Assembly: GCA_964346815.1 (NCBI GenBank)
Contig: CAYFWF010000060.1
Coordinates: forward strand, 1 to 64,000
Direction: 5' to 3'
DNA from: CAYFWF01 sp964346815
GTDB lineage: Bacteria; Acidobacteriota; Aminicenantia; Aminicenantales; Aminicenantaceae
DNA: 64,000 bases
Notes under the pieces: generated by a model
Seen by the model: only the letters and a program-made list of their open reading frames with translations
What the model was told of the DNA's origin: nothing
Database searches by the model: none
Shown here: piece after piece, positions 25,092 through 34,448 of the stretch
Layout: every line of letters starts with the position of its first letter
How positions within the stretch are numbered: position 1 is the stretch's first letter
Translations under genes and position numbers: made by a program

Positions 25092-26865
25092 GAAAAACGT
25101 GCGCTTGCGAAAAAAAATCGACGGGTTTCCCAAAAAGCCGGGAATTTATTTCTTCAAGGACAAAGATCAAAATGTTATCTATATAGGAAAAGCCCGCTCT
25201 TTAAAAGACAGAGTCAAATCCTATCTCGCTCCCAGCCCAGATTCCAAAGTGGCCACTCTTCAGGAAGAAACCGAGGATATCGACTATATCCTCACCGATT
25301 CAGAAAAAGAAGCCGCCTTTCTCGAAAACAACTTTGTCCAACACTATCAACCCAGATTCAATTTGAGGCTGAAGGATGACAAAAGCTTCCCTTATCTCAA
25401 AGTGTCTCTACAAGACCGTTTCCCCGGAATCTATCTCACACGGAAGATCGTATCAGACGGGTCGAAATACTTCGGCCCCTTCTCGCCCGCCAGCCAGGCG
25501 AGAAAGACCATCCATCTCGTCTCGAAATATTTCGGGATCCGCACATGCCAGGAAAAAATTCCCGGGAACCGCAAACGGCCCTGTCTGGAATACGATTTAA
25601 AACTCTGTTCAGCACCTTGTACAGAATATATCGACGAGAAGAATTATCGAGAAAACGCAGGGCACGCGCTCCTCTTTCTGGAAGGCAAGGTAGACAGGTT
25701 GGCAAAAATATCGAAGAAAAAAATGGATGAGGCAGCAAACAATCAAGAATTCGAGCAGGCTGCTCTCTGGAGAGACCTGATCCACACCTTGAATCATATA
25801 AAGGAAAAGCCAAAATTGATCTCGGTGAAACTGGAAAATCTGGATATCGTAGGATTCAACCAGAAAAATGAATGTTCAGCCCTCTATGTGTTTCTCATGC
25901 GCAGGGGCAAAGTCAAAGAGTATGAGAATCTCTTGTATCTTGAAAGAAAAGAGATCTTGAAGGAAGTCGTTTTGTTCGAACACTTGAAAAAATTCTATCA
26001 GGACCGGGATGATTGGCCGGATACGATCTTGCTCCCATTCTCTCCGTCGAACCGGAAAAAATTGGAAGCGGAAATCACACATAGAGCGAAAAAGAAAGTC
26101 CAACTCCTAGTCCCTGAAAAAGGAAAAAAGAGAAAGCTGGTGGAACTGGCTGAGAGGAATGCAGAGATTGTCCTCCGGGAAAAAACCGGAGAATCATTTC
26201 CCCTCAAAGAAGCACAGCGAGTATTGGATTTGAAAACCTCTCCAATCCGCATCGAAGGCTTCGACATTTCAAACATCGGAGGGCAGGAATCTGTGGGCTC
26301 ATTGGTGGTTTTTGAAAACGGACTTCCTCGAAAACGGGATTACCGAAAATACAAAATCAGAACCGTGGAAAAACCCGATGATGTTGCCAGCCTCAGGGAA
26401 GTGCTTCATAGAAGATACAGCCGGCTCCTCCAGGAAAAGAAAACCCTGCCGGACCTGATCCTGGTAGATGGAGGAAAAGGACAGCTCAATGCCGCAAAAA
26501 AAACTCTGGATAATCTGGGGCTGTCAGAGATTCCCGTGGTGTCCCTTGCGAAAAGAGAGGAGACCATCTTCACTCCTCTCAAGAAACAGGGCATTAAATT
26601 GGAAAGAACTTCTCCGGTGCTCAAACTGCTCCAGCACATCAGGGATGAAGCCCATCGTTTTGCCCTTTCCTACCACCGGTTGAGAAGAAAGAAAAAAAGC
26701 TTCGAATCTGTATTGGATGGGATTCCCGGATTGGGGAGGAAAAGGAAATCCCGGCTTTTGGCCACCTTTAAAAGCCTGCAGGATATCAAGAAGGCCCCGG
26801 CAGAAGACCTGGCAAAAATGATCGGCCCGAAGACAGCCCATGAGCTTCTCAAAGTCTTGAAGTGA
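25081..26865 (+). CDS. uvrC: Excinuclease ABC subunit C
   Basis: A 594-residue UvrC that cuts on both sides of a DNA lesion. Domains: GIY-YIG nuclease (about residues 14-90, PGIYFFKDKDQNVIYIGKAR) for the 3' cut; four-Cys region C (about 155-180); UVR motif (about 205-240); RNase H-like 5' nuclease (about 380-530, GFDISNIGGQESVGSLVVF, and LPDLILVDGGKGQLNAA); and a C-terminal tandem helix-hairpin-helix (GIPGLGRKRKSRLL...MIGPKTAHELL). It starts with TTG inside the end of uvrB, with GAGGGAG as ribosome site. Pairing of uvrB and uvrC directly is uncommon compared with dispersed arrangements, but expected by function. Confidence 0.96.
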   Translation: MSVKKNVRLRKKIDGFPKKPGIYFFKDKDQNVIYIGKARSLKDRVKSYLAPSPDSKVATLQEETEDIDYILTDSEKEAAFLENNFVQHYQPRFNLRLKDDKSFPYLKVSLQDRFPGIYLTRKIVSDGSKYFGPFSPASQARKTIHLVSKYFGIRTCQEKIPGNRKRPCLEYDLKLCSAPCTEYIDEKNYRENAGHALLFLEGKVDRLAKISKKKMDEAANNQEFEQAALWRDLIHTLNHIKEKPKLISVKLENLDIVGFNQKNECSALYVFLMRRGKVKEYENLLYLERKEILKEVVLFEHLKKFYQDRDDWPDTILLPFSPSNRKKLEAEITHRAKKKVQLLVPEKGKKRKLVELAERNAEIVLREKTGESFPLKEAQRVLDLKTSPIRIEGFDISNIGGQESVGSLVVFENGLPRKRDYRKYKIRTVEKPDDVASLREVLHRRYSRLLQEKKTLPDLILVDGGKGQLNAAKKTLDNLGLSEIPVVSLAKREETIFTPLKKQGIKLERTSPVLKLLQHIRDEAHRFALSYHRLRRKKKSFESVLDGIPGLGRKRKSRLLATFKSLQDIKKAPAEDLAKMIGPKTAHELLKVLK

Positions 26866-26925
26866 CTTGACTTTTTTTATACAACCTATGTGTTGTGAAA
26901 CGACAAGTGAAATGGGAGTCATGAC

Positions 26926-27279
26926 ATGATTATAGGGATCGGAGCAGACATCATCGAGGTACAAAGAATCCAAAACCTGGCTGAAAAAAGCCCGCGTTTC
27001 TTACAGAGGGTGTTCACTCACGAAGAAATTGAATACAGTCATTCCAAAAAAAACAGATACCAGCATTTGGCCGCACGGTTTGCGGCCAAGGAAGCCTTCT
27101 TCAAAGCTCTGGGAAGAAAGATTCACTGGACAGAGGCCGGAGTCGTCAATCTGCCCTCTGGAAAGCCAGCGCTCGTAGTCAAAACACCAGAACCTCTTCC
27201 GTTCGACACAGCACACGTTTCTCTTTCTCATCTCAAGGATTATGCCTTCGCCTTTGTTATCCTCGAAAAATTTGAATGA
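26926..27279 (+). CDS. acpS: Holo-[acyl-carrier-protein] synthase
   Basis: A 117-residue AcpS that transfers phosphopantetheine from coenzyme A to acyl carrier protein. The two magnesium-binding motifs are present: GIGADIIEVQRI near the N-terminus (Asp8) and FAAKEAFFKALG (about 48-59, Glu52). Length is normal. It starts 60 bases after uvrC on the same strand and may share its transcript. It converges with feoB 46 bases later. Coenzyme A needed as substrate depends on pantothenate, for which the genes lie at 37-39 kb. Confidence 0.95.
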   Translation: MIIGIGADIIEVQRIQNLAEKSPRFLQRVFTHEEIEYSHSKKNRYQHLAARFAAKEAFFKALGRKIHWTEAGVVNLPSGKPALVVKTPEPLPFDTAHVSLSHLKDYAFAFVILEKFE

Positions 27280-27325
27280 ACCAGACCTTTCTTGCCTTCA
27301 AATATGCGGGGGATGAAGGATAAGG

Positions 27326-29272
27326 CTACAGTTTGAAGAACAGCCTCACAATCAGGCTGATGATAAAAGCAACGGCTGTGTTCAACGCCATCGAGATCAG
27401 AGCTACGCCCCTTCCGATCTCCCTCCAGAGGATAGCCACGGTGGAAAGGCAGGGAATGAAAAAACTGATAAAAACAGCGAAAACGACCAACTGCTGTTGA
27501 CTCACAACACTCATCAAATCTTGATAATTCACACCTAAAGCCTGGAGCATCATCACCAGAGAAAGCTCTTTTCTGAGAAAGCCGAAAATCAAAGTGACTC
27601 CCAGCTCCTGCGGCAATCCCAGGGCCTTTTCGACTAAAGGAGAAAGAATAAGGTTGACCCACCTGTCAAGATTGAAAAACTGCATGAGGGCCAGGACCAC
27701 ACTCCCTGCAATCAATATGGGCCAGGCAAATTTCACGAAGGCTTTTAGCTGGACGTACGTTTTCTTCGCCATATTTTTTAGAGAAGGCATCTTCAAGGTA
27801 GGAATTTCAAGGATCAATCCCGGAGAGGGATCCTTGAAAAAAAGACTGATGATACGGCCCAGGAAGCCTATAAGAAAGATGTTGAATACATAGAAACCGA
27901 GTGCCCAGAGAGGACCGAGATAAAAGGCAATAAGCGCAAGTATGATTGTGGTACGGGCTGAGCAAGGGACAAATGGTATGAGAAGGGATGTGATGATTCT
28001 GTCTCTGCGGGATTCCAGGATTCTTGTGGATATCACAGCCGGAACATTACATCCAAAACCCAGAATAAAGGGGGAAACAGAGTTTCCGTGGAGTCCGATT
28101 TTGTGCATAAACGTATCCATCAAAAAACTTGCTCTGGCTAAATATCCGATATCCTCCAGCAGAGACATCAAAAAAAGCAGCGGTATGAAATAGGGTAAGA
28201 CAATAGCGACTCCTCCTCCAATCCCTTGAATCAAGCCTTCTGTCAGGTGAAACAAAAGACTCCTCCCCATAACATCAGACAGGTGTGTCCTGAGGCTATT
28301 CAACGGACCGAGGAGGAGCTCTTCCAGAGGATTCCCTACTTCAAAAATAATAAAGAAAAAGGCAAGAAAAACACCGAGGAGTATGAAATAACCCAAGACG
28401 GGGTGCATGATGATATCATCGATTCTCTCCGCCCAGCCGACTTTTCTTCTTGTAACCCGGCTGCTTTCTTCAAAAATCTTGAAAGCCAGATGGTGTCTCT
28501 CGGCAGCGATGACCTCATAAGCAGGAGCATTATGTCTTTCCTCAAGGGCTTTCCTTACGCTGTCCAGGCCATTTTTTAGCTCAGGATTTATCTCCATGAG
28601 CATCTTGTCGAAGAGGAGCTTTTCAGCCTCTATCATTTTAACTGCCGTAAATCTTTTGTTCTGCACAATCGGAAAATCGGACGGTATCATCTCCTCCAGT
28701 TCCGAAATCCTGTCTTCCACATCCCTGGACCATTTTATCGGTTTTACCGCTTCCGCCTTGGCCAGAACCTTCAGGGCAGTTTCGAGCAGCTCCTTGATTC
28801 CACGGCCATGGGAAGCTATGGTCGAGACAACGGGAATACCTAGAATCTCGGACAGTTTATCTTTATCGATATCTATCCCCTTTTTCTCTGCCAGATCCAT
28901 CATATTCAAGTCCACAACCATAGGATATCCCAGCTCGATGAGTTCTAAAGTCAGTTCCAGACTTCTTCCCAGGATAGATGCATCGAGGACGTTTATGATC
29001 AAATCCGGTTTTTCGACGAATAAATGTTTCAGGGCCACATTCTCGACCTCTTCAGAGGGATTGAGGGTATAGGTTCCGGGAAGATCTATAATGTTCAGGA
29101 TCTTTCCTTCCACATTAACCTTGCTGTGGGTGTGTTCGACAGTCGTTCCGGGAAAATTGGATGTTTCTGCCTTGAGCCCGGCGATCGCGTTGAAGAGCGT
29201 GCTCTTTCCGCTGTTTGGCTGACCAATGAATATGATATCGGGATAGCGATTCTTATTTGTCAACGATCTCAA
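27326..29272 (-). CDS. feoB: Ferrous iron transporter FeoB
   Basis: A 648-residue GTP-coupled Fe(II) importer. The N-terminal G domain has G1 GQPNSGKS (17-24), G3 DLPGTY, G4-position NMMD and G5 STIASHGRG, plus a helical linker (about 165-270). The membrane part (about 285-648) shows two Gate motifs, LPYFIPLLFLMSLLEDIGYL and PFILGFGCNVPAV (with the Cys of the iron path), and a C-terminal LPQELGVTLIFGFLRKELSL. The C-terminal hydrophilic FeoC-like tail is absent. It overlaps the end of the upstream feoA by 20 bases. A working Fe(II) system fits an anoxic or low-oxygen habitat. Confidence 0.96.
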   Translation of the reverse strand: MRSLTNKNRYPDIIFIGQPNSGKSTLFNAIAGLKAETSNFPGTTVEHTHSKVNVEGKILNIIDLPGTYTLNPSEEVENVALKHLFVEKPDLIINVLDASILGRSLELTLELIELGYPMVVDLNMMDLAEKKGIDIDKDKLSEILGIPVVSTIASHGRGIKELLETALKVLAKAEAVKPIKWSRDVEDRISELEEMIPSDFPIVQNKRFTAVKMIEAEKLLFDKMLMEINPELKNGLDSVRKALEERHNAPAYEVIAAERHHLAFKIFEESSRVTRRKVGWAERIDDIIMHPVLGYFILLGVFLAFFFIIFEVGNPLEELLLGPLNSLRTHLSDVMGRSLLFHLTEGLIQGIGGGVAIVLPYFIPLLFLMSLLEDIGYLARASFLMDTFMHKIGLHGNSVSPFILGFGCNVPAVISTRILESRRDRIITSLLIPFVPCSARTTIILALIAFYLGPLWALGFYVFNIFLIGFLGRIISLFFKDPSPGLILEIPTLKMPSLKNMAKKTYVQLKAFVKFAWPILIAGSVVLALMQFFNLDRWVNLILSPLVEKALGLPQELGVTLIFGFLRKELSLVMMLQALGVNYQDLMSVVSQQQLVVFAVFISFFIPCLSTVAILWREIGRGVALISMALNTAVAFIISLIVRLFFKL

Positions 29273-29492
29273 CCATGATATTCCGGGCGATCCCCCTTCC
29301 TAGTGCTACAGAAGTGTCCGATGTCAAATCTCTCACCAGGAGAGGTCCTCCGAAAATGCTTCTGGAATCCAGTTCGATGAGATGGTTCTTGTGAAATCCC
29401 AACGAAAGGAGCCGCCGGCGAACCCCATGCCCTCCTTGTATATTCACAATCCTTAGCTGTTTATCACAGGGTGCTTGGATCAAACTTATCAT
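29253..29492 (-). CDS. feoA: FeoA-like SH3-fold protein
   Basis: About 79 residues with the FeoA SH3-like pattern: MISLIQAPCDKQLRIVNIQG, RRRLLSLGFHKNHLIELD, GGPLLVRDLTSDTSVALGRG. FeoA is a small cytoplasmic helper needed for FeoB activity. The ATG at 29492 begins the domain exactly; a longer in-frame start (TTG at 29630) would add about 46 residues with no FeoA homology and is not preferred. The ribosome site is weak. The stop lies inside feoB, an overlap that suggests translational coupling. Confidence 0.85.
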   Translation of the reverse strand: MISLIQAPCDKQLRIVNIQGGHGVRRRLLSLGFHKNHLIELDSRSIFGGPLLVRDLTSDTSVALGRGIARNIMVEIVDK

Positions 29493-29630
29493 TTTTGGAC
29501 GTATCTTCCTTATTTTAAAATCGAAGTCAGGGAAAAGTTTACAGACGATGATAAATAAATCCTCGAAAAAATGCAACCTCTCTCCCGATGCGAAGCATTT
29601 CCACAATAAGGAAGCATCGATCGGCTTCAA

Positions 29631-29659
29631 TTGACATAGACAGGCGTTTCTGCTACAAA
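29631..29659 (+). promoter_or_regulatory. Promoter of secA, leaderless arrangement
   Basis: TTGACA (29631-29636), 17-base spacer, TACAAA (29654-29659) with a TG extension (TGCTACAAA). Transcription would begin around 29666-29668, which coincides with the ATG at 29668. The promoter thus predicts a leaderless or nearly leaderless secA mRNA. Confidence 0.7.
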
Positions 29660-29667
29660 TGAGGAAA

Positions 29668-32274
29668 ATGTATAAGTGGCTGATTCAAAAAATTTTCGGA
29701 ACGAAAACCGAAAGAGATCTTAAGAAACTTCAACCCTTTGTCGCTGTTATCAACGAGCAGGAATCTGCGGTCAAAAAATTGAGCAATGATCAGCTCCGAG
29801 CCAAGACGAACGAGTTCAAAGAAAAGCTCAACCAGGGAGCTTCGGTCGATGATTTGCTGATTGAGGTTTTTGCAGTCATTAGGGAAGTTGCCAGAAGAAC
29901 TCTGAATATGCGGCATTTCGATGTCCAGCTCATGGGGGGCGTGAGCCTTCATCAAGGAAAAATAGCTGAAATGAAAACAGGTGAGGGAAAAACCCTGGTT
30001 GCCACTCTGACCGCTTATCTGAATGCGTTGGAAGGAAAGGGCGTTCATATCGTGACAGTCAACGATTACCTAGCGAAGAGAGACACCGAATGGATGGGTC
30101 CGATCTACAAATTCATGGGGCTCAAGGTCGGCACCATCCAGCACGACATGAGCGAGCAGGAGAGGATCGAGGCATACAAAAGCGACATTACCTATGGAAC
30201 CAACAATGAATTCGGATTCGATTACCTGCGTGACAACATGAAATTCCGCCTTTCCGATCTGGTGCAGAGAGAACACCACTACGCCATAATCGACGAGGTC
30301 GACAGCATCCTGATAGACGAGGCCCGGACACCTCTGATCATTTCAGGGCCCACCGAGGAATCCACAGCTATTTACTACAAGGTCGATAACCTCGTCCGGC
30401 GCTTTCGTAAGGAGCAGCATTTCCAGGTTGATGAAAAGACGAGAACCGTGGCTCTGAACGAAGAGGGAGTGGCTCAGTCCGAACAATACTTGAAAGTCGA
30501 CAACCTTTATGACCTTTCTCATATGGACCTCATCCATGCCATCAATCAGGCCCTGAAAGCCCATCAGTTGTTCAGGAAAGACGTCGATTACATGGTCAAG
30601 GAGGGGAAAGTCATCATTGTAGACGAATTTACTGGCCGACTGATGCCAGGAAGACGGTACAGCGATGGGCTTCATCAGGCACTGGAGGCAAAAGAGAAAG
30701 TCCGCATCGAAGAAGAATACCAGACGCTGGCATCCGTCACATTTCAGAATTATTTTCGTATGTACGACAAGCTTGCCGGGATGACGGGAACAGCGGCTAC
30801 GGAGGCGACAGAATTCCAATCCATCTACAATCTCGATGTGGTCGAAATCCCCACCAACAAGACGCTCATCCGACACGAATATCCTGACGTGGTCTTCCGG
30901 ACAGCCGGGGAAAAATGGAATTCTGTCTGCGATGAAATCACTGAATTAAACCAGAAGGGCCGTCCGGTCCTGGTTGGAACCATTTCCATAGAAAATTCAG
31001 AGCATCTCAGTTTGATTTTGAGAAAGAGAGGAATCGACCATGTGGTCCTCAACGCTAAATACCATGAGATGGAAGCGAAAATCATTGCCCAAGCAGGACG
31101 GATCGGAGCCGTGACCATAGCCACCAACATGGCCGGGAGAGGCGTGGATATTCTCCTGGGAGGCAATCCTGAATATCTCGCTCGAGAAGAAATGAAGAAA
31201 AAAGGCATCGATCCGGAGGATGACCATAATGAGCAGTGGGAACAGGCCTTTTCAGAAGCAAAAAAGATTACAGGACTCGAACATAAAACAGTGGTTGATA
31301 TGGGAGGTTTGCACATCCTCGGAACAGAGAGACACGAAGCCAGAAGAATCGATAACCAGCTAAGGGGACGAGCCGGACGACAGGGAGATCCTGGCTCATC
31401 TCGTTTTTATCTGTCTCTGGAAGATGACCTCATGCGTATATTTGGCAGCGAACGGATCTCCAATTTGATGGGAAGGATCGGAATGGAAGAAGGGACTCCC
31501 ATCGAGCACGGCATGGTCACCAAGGCCATAGAAAGAGCCCAGAGACAGGTAGAAGGACAAAATTTCACCATCCGCAAACATCTCCTGGAATACGACGATG
31601 TGATGAACAAACAGCGGGAAACGATTTACAGCCTCAGAAGAGACATCCTTCATGGAAAAAATCTCAAAGAACATATCTCCGGATTGATCGAAGCCATTGC
31701 AGATTGGCTGATGGAAGCCAGCACTCCCAGGGAAAAATCACCCGATGATTGGGACGTGGAGGGATTTCAAAAGGCTTTTGGCGCCCAATTCGGTGTGGAT
31801 GTCAGCGAGTGGGGAATCGATTGGGATACCATAAATTTCGATGAATTAAGGGAACAGACCCTTTTGAAACTCAGGCAGATCTATCAAGAAAAGGAGGATA
31901 TCCTCAGTGCCGAGAGGATGAGGGAATTCGAAAGAGTCATCATGCTGCAGATCATCGATTCCCAGTGGAAAGACCACCTTTTGGGCATGGATTATTTGAA
32001 GGAAGGAATCGGCCTCCGCGGCTACGGCCAGAGAGACCCTTTGGTAGAATACAAGAAGGAAAGCTATGATATGTTCCAGTCCATGATGGACAGGATCGAA
32101 GAGGACACCTTACGTTATCTCTTTCTTCTTCAGCCTGTCACAGAAGAAAAACTGCCTGAAAGAAAAGAACAACCGATGTACTATCAACAGCCCCAAGGAG
32201 GGCAAGCTCAAGCGTCCCGAAAGGCCAGGTCCGTGATACCCAAAAAGAGAAAGAAGAAAAAAAAGAGGAGATAG
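29668..32274 (+). CDS. secA: Preprotein translocase ATPase SecA
   Basis: An 868-residue SecA, the motor that drives unfolded preproteins through SecYEG. The N-terminus MYKWLIQKIFGTKTERDLKK is typical. Present are the nucleotide-binding fold with MKTGEGKTL, VNDYLAKRD, the DEVDSILIDEARTPLIISGP region, the preprotein crosslinking domain (about 225-370), NBD2 with GTISIENSE and TNMAGRGVDILLGG, the helical scaffold and wing (SERISNLMG...IDSQWKDHLLGMDYLKEGIG). The C-terminal zinc/SecB-binding motif (CxCxSG...CH) is missing; instead the chain ends in a very basic tail (RKARSVIPKKRKKKKKRR). ATG at 29659 is an alternative start; the promoter position favours 29668. Confidence 0.96.
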   Translation: MYKWLIQKIFGTKTERDLKKLQPFVAVINEQESAVKKLSNDQLRAKTNEFKEKLNQGASVDDLLIEVFAVIREVARRTLNMRHFDVQLMGGVSLHQGKIAEMKTGEGKTLVATLTAYLNALEGKGVHIVTVNDYLAKRDTEWMGPIYKFMGLKVGTIQHDMSEQERIEAYKSDITYGTNNEFGFDYLRDNMKFRLSDLVQREHHYAIIDEVDSILIDEARTPLIISGPTEESTAIYYKVDNLVRRFRKEQHFQVDEKTRTVALNEEGVAQSEQYLKVDNLYDLSHMDLIHAINQALKAHQLFRKDVDYMVKEGKVIIVDEFTGRLMPGRRYSDGLHQALEAKEKVRIEEEYQTLASVTFQNYFRMYDKLAGMTGTAATEATEFQSIYNLDVVEIPTNKTLIRHEYPDVVFRTAGEKWNSVCDEITELNQKGRPVLVGTISIENSEHLSLILRKRGIDHVVLNAKYHEMEAKIIAQAGRIGAVTIATNMAGRGVDILLGGNPEYLAREEMKKKGIDPEDDHNEQWEQAFSEAKKITGLEHKTVVDMGGLHILGTERHEARRIDNQLRGRAGRQGDPGSSRFYLSLEDDLMRIFGSERISNLMGRIGMEEGTPIEHGMVTKAIERAQRQVEGQNFTIRKHLLEYDDVMNKQRETIYSLRRDILHGKNLKEHISGLIEAIADWLMEASTPREKSPDDWDVEGFQKAFGAQFGVDVSEWGIDWDTINFDELREQTLLKLRQIYQEKEDILSAERMREFERVIMLQIIDSQWKDHLLGMDYLKEGIGLRGYGQRDPLVEYKKESYDMFQSMMDRIEEDTLRYLFLLQPVTEEKLPERKEQPMYYQQPQGGQAQASRKARSVIPKKRKKKKKRR

Positions 32275-32283
32275 GGAGGGAAA

Positions 32284-33747
32284 ATGCTGGATGATAAAAT
32301 AAAGGAAGGTCTGACCTTCGATGATGTTCTCATCCTTCCTGCCAAATCGGATGTCATACCCGCCCAGGCAGATGTTTCGACATGGCTCACGGGCACCATC
32401 CCCCTCCGCATTCCTATCGTCAGCTCGGCCATGGATACCGTAACCGAATCAAAAATGGCGATAGCGCTGGCCCAGAAAGGCGGGATCGGCATCATTCACA
32501 AGAACATGGCCATAGAAAAACAGGCTGAAGAAGTGGACAGAGTCAAGCGTCACGAAAGCGGAATGATCGTGGATCCGATCACCATGAGGCCTGAGAACAA
32601 AATCATCGAAGCCAAAGAAGTCATGAAAAAACATGGAATTTCGGGACTTCCGATCACGGACGCAAACAACAAATTGAAGGGCATCCTTACCAATCGGGAC
32701 ATCCGCTTTGAAACACGCCTTCATATCCCTATCGAAAATGTTATGACAAAAGATCTGGTCACGGTCCCTCTGGGGACCTCTTTGGAAGAAGCGGAAAAGC
32801 TGTTCCACAAACACAAAATAGAAAAACTCCTGATGGTGGATGAGAGTTTTCGTCTCAAGGGCTTAATTACCTATAAAGATATCCTCAAACGAATCCAGTA
32901 CCCAGATGCATCCAAGGATGAGTTCGGACGACTGCGGGTAGGGGCTGCTCTTGGAGTGGGTGAAGAAACATTGGAGAGGGCAAAAGCACTCATCCAGGCA
33001 AAAGCCGATGTTTTGGTGGTCGACACAGCCCACGGATACTCCCAGAGAGTGCTGGATACAGTCAAAATGCTGAAAAAAGAGATGCCGGATCAAGAAATCA
33101 TAGCAGGAAATATCGGCACGGCTGAAGCGGCCAAAGAGCTGATCGAACTCGGAGTCAATGCAGTTAAAGTAGGAGTGGGACCTGGATCGATCTGTACCAC
33201 CCGCATCGTAACTGGAGCAGGAATACCCCAGATTACAGCCATTGCCGATGTCTATCGTATAACCGAAGAAAAAAACATCCCTCTGATCGCAGATGGAGGC
33301 ATTAAATACTCTGGAGACATCGCCAAAGCGCTGGCAGCTGGAGCCAGCTCGGTCATGCTGGGAAATCTCCTGGCAGGTACAGACGAATCTCCGGGCGAAG
33401 TGGTAATTTTCCAGGGACGTTCGTATAAAACATATCGAGGCATGGGATCGATCGAAGCCATGCGGGAAGGCAGCCGTGACAGGTATCTCCAGGAAGGAGC
33501 GCTGACTGAGAGCAAACTCGTTCCTGAAGGAATAGAGGGAAGAGTTCCCTACAAAGGGAGTGCGTCCCACATCATCGAAATGATGATCGGAGGCCTTAAA
33601 TCTGGAATGGGTTATGCGGGGTCCAGAACCATTCCCGAGCTTCAAAAAAAGGCCAAATTCATAAAGGTGACGGCCTCAGGCACGAGAGAAAGTCATGTCC
33701 ATGATGTCGTGATCACGAAAGAAGCTCCGAATTATTATCTCGACTGA
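32284..33747 (+). CDS. guaB: Inosine-5'-monophosphate dehydrogenase
   Basis: A 487-residue enzyme converting IMP to XMP with NAD, the first committed step to guanine nucleotides. A TIM barrel is interrupted by a CBS pair (about residues 95-205). The catalytic loop GPGSICTTRIV gives the nucleophile Cys304. GGIKYSGDIAKALAAGA, MGSIEAMREGS and the C-terminal flap region are all present. It follows secA by nine bases with AGGGAGGG as ribosome site, so it may share the secA transcript. Length is normal. Confidence 0.97.
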   Translation: MLDDKIKEGLTFDDVLILPAKSDVIPAQADVSTWLTGTIPLRIPIVSSAMDTVTESKMAIALAQKGGIGIIHKNMAIEKQAEEVDRVKRHESGMIVDPITMRPENKIIEAKEVMKKHGISGLPITDANNKLKGILTNRDIRFETRLHIPIENVMTKDLVTVPLGTSLEEAEKLFHKHKIEKLLMVDESFRLKGLITYKDILKRIQYPDASKDEFGRLRVGAALGVGEETLERAKALIQAKADVLVVDTAHGYSQRVLDTVKMLKKEMPDQEIIAGNIGTAEAAKELIELGVNAVKVGVGPGSICTTRIVTGAGIPQITAIADVYRITEEKNIPLIADGGIKYSGDIAKALAAGASSVMLGNLLAGTDESPGEVVIFQGRSYKTYRGMGSIEAMREGSRDRYLQEGALTESKLVPEGIEGRVPYKGSASHIIEMMIGGLKSGMGYAGSRTIPELQKKAKFIKVTASGTRESHVHDVVITKEAPNYYLD

Positions 33748-33896
33748 ATTTTGTCTGATATTTTCGTACTTCTGTGATTCAAGTGGAGGGACTCATCCTT
33801 TTGAGCCGTCCAGGTTTCCCGTGCTCGTCTCTCTGAGCAGAATGAAACACTGCAAATGAAGATTGCATCCCTGCGCGGTGGTATTAGGAGATAAAA

Positions 33897-33980
33897 ATGA
33901 AGAAGTGGAAATGCACTGTTTGTGGATACATCTGTGACGAATCCATATGGATTCCAGAGGCACGTCCCCGCTTTTCGTAA
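33897..33980 (+). pseudogene. Truncated rubredoxin-like ORF (27 residues)
   Basis: After AGGAG (33886-33890) and a six-base spacer, ATG at 33897 reads MKKWKCTVCGYICDESIWIP, then EARPRFS and a TAA stop. The first 13 residues are the N-terminal iron knuckle of rubredoxin (KCTVCGY), but the second CxxC knuckle is absent and is not found in other frames downstream. Ribosome site and start are in good shape, so a short peptide may still be made. It stands at the head of a cysteine-rich gene group (34068-35470). The rest of 33748-34067 holds nothing clear. Confidence 0.5.
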
Positions 33981-34067
33981 CAGAGCCTTCCAAGGCTTGA
34001 CAGATCGAACGGAAACGGTTACGTTTATCCCATTGTTGCCCACAGACCGATTTATAAGGAGGCAAAG

Positions 34068-34292
34068 ATGGCCAGAATTCCAGATACACCAGAAAATGTA
34101 CAAAAATGTATCTGTGGAGGCTGCCCTTCATACGATCAATGTATGAGAGATAAAGAAGAGATTCTGTATTGTGCGCGTACAAAAAGCAGTTGCGAAATCG
34201 TCAAAAACGGATGTTTGTGCGGCGCTTGTCCCCTGACTTCGGAGTTCGACCTGGACAAGCTGTATTACTGCGAAATCGGCGCGGCAGAATAA
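34068..34292 (+). CDS. Cysteine-rich DUF2769-family protein
   Basis: A 74-residue cytoplasmic protein with eight cysteines in two sets: VQKCICGGCPSYDQCM then YCA, and CEIVKNGCLCGACPLTSEF then YYC. This is the DUF2769 pattern, seen mainly in anaerobes and archaea; the cysteines probably bind a metal or cluster, but the function is unknown. AAGGAGG stands just before the ATG. A second protein with this domain follows at 34449, and a thioredoxin-like protein at 35192, so a redox or metal-handling role is plausible. Confidence 0.85.
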   Translation: MARIPDTPENVQKCICGGCPSYDQCMRDKEEILYCARTKSSCEIVKNGCLCGACPLTSEFDLDKLYYCEIGAAE

Positions 34293-34378
34293 CCTGAAAA
34301 GGCCGCGGACATGTCGCAGATCTTCTGGAATATCTCAAGACCCTCTGATAGTCTTTCCTACTGAAATGAACGAAAAAA

Positions 34379-34407
34379 TTGACAGAGATGACTCAATTTC
34401 CTAAAAT
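34379..34407 (+). promoter_or_regulatory. Promoter of the exported DUF2769 protein
   Basis: TTGACA (34379-34384), 17-base spacer, TAAAAT (34402-34407). Transcription would begin near 34414. The word TAAAATGGA occurs at 34402-34410 and again at 34426-34434, flanking the start point, which could be a small regulator site. Confidence 0.7.
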
Positions 34408-34448
34408 GGATACAAATTCATTCCATAAAATGGAATAAAGGAGGAGTA

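Noticed and set aside
26866..26925. TTGACT at 26867 as an acpS promoter
   Set aside because: No acceptable -10 at 16-18 bases; acpS may simply be read through from uvrC.
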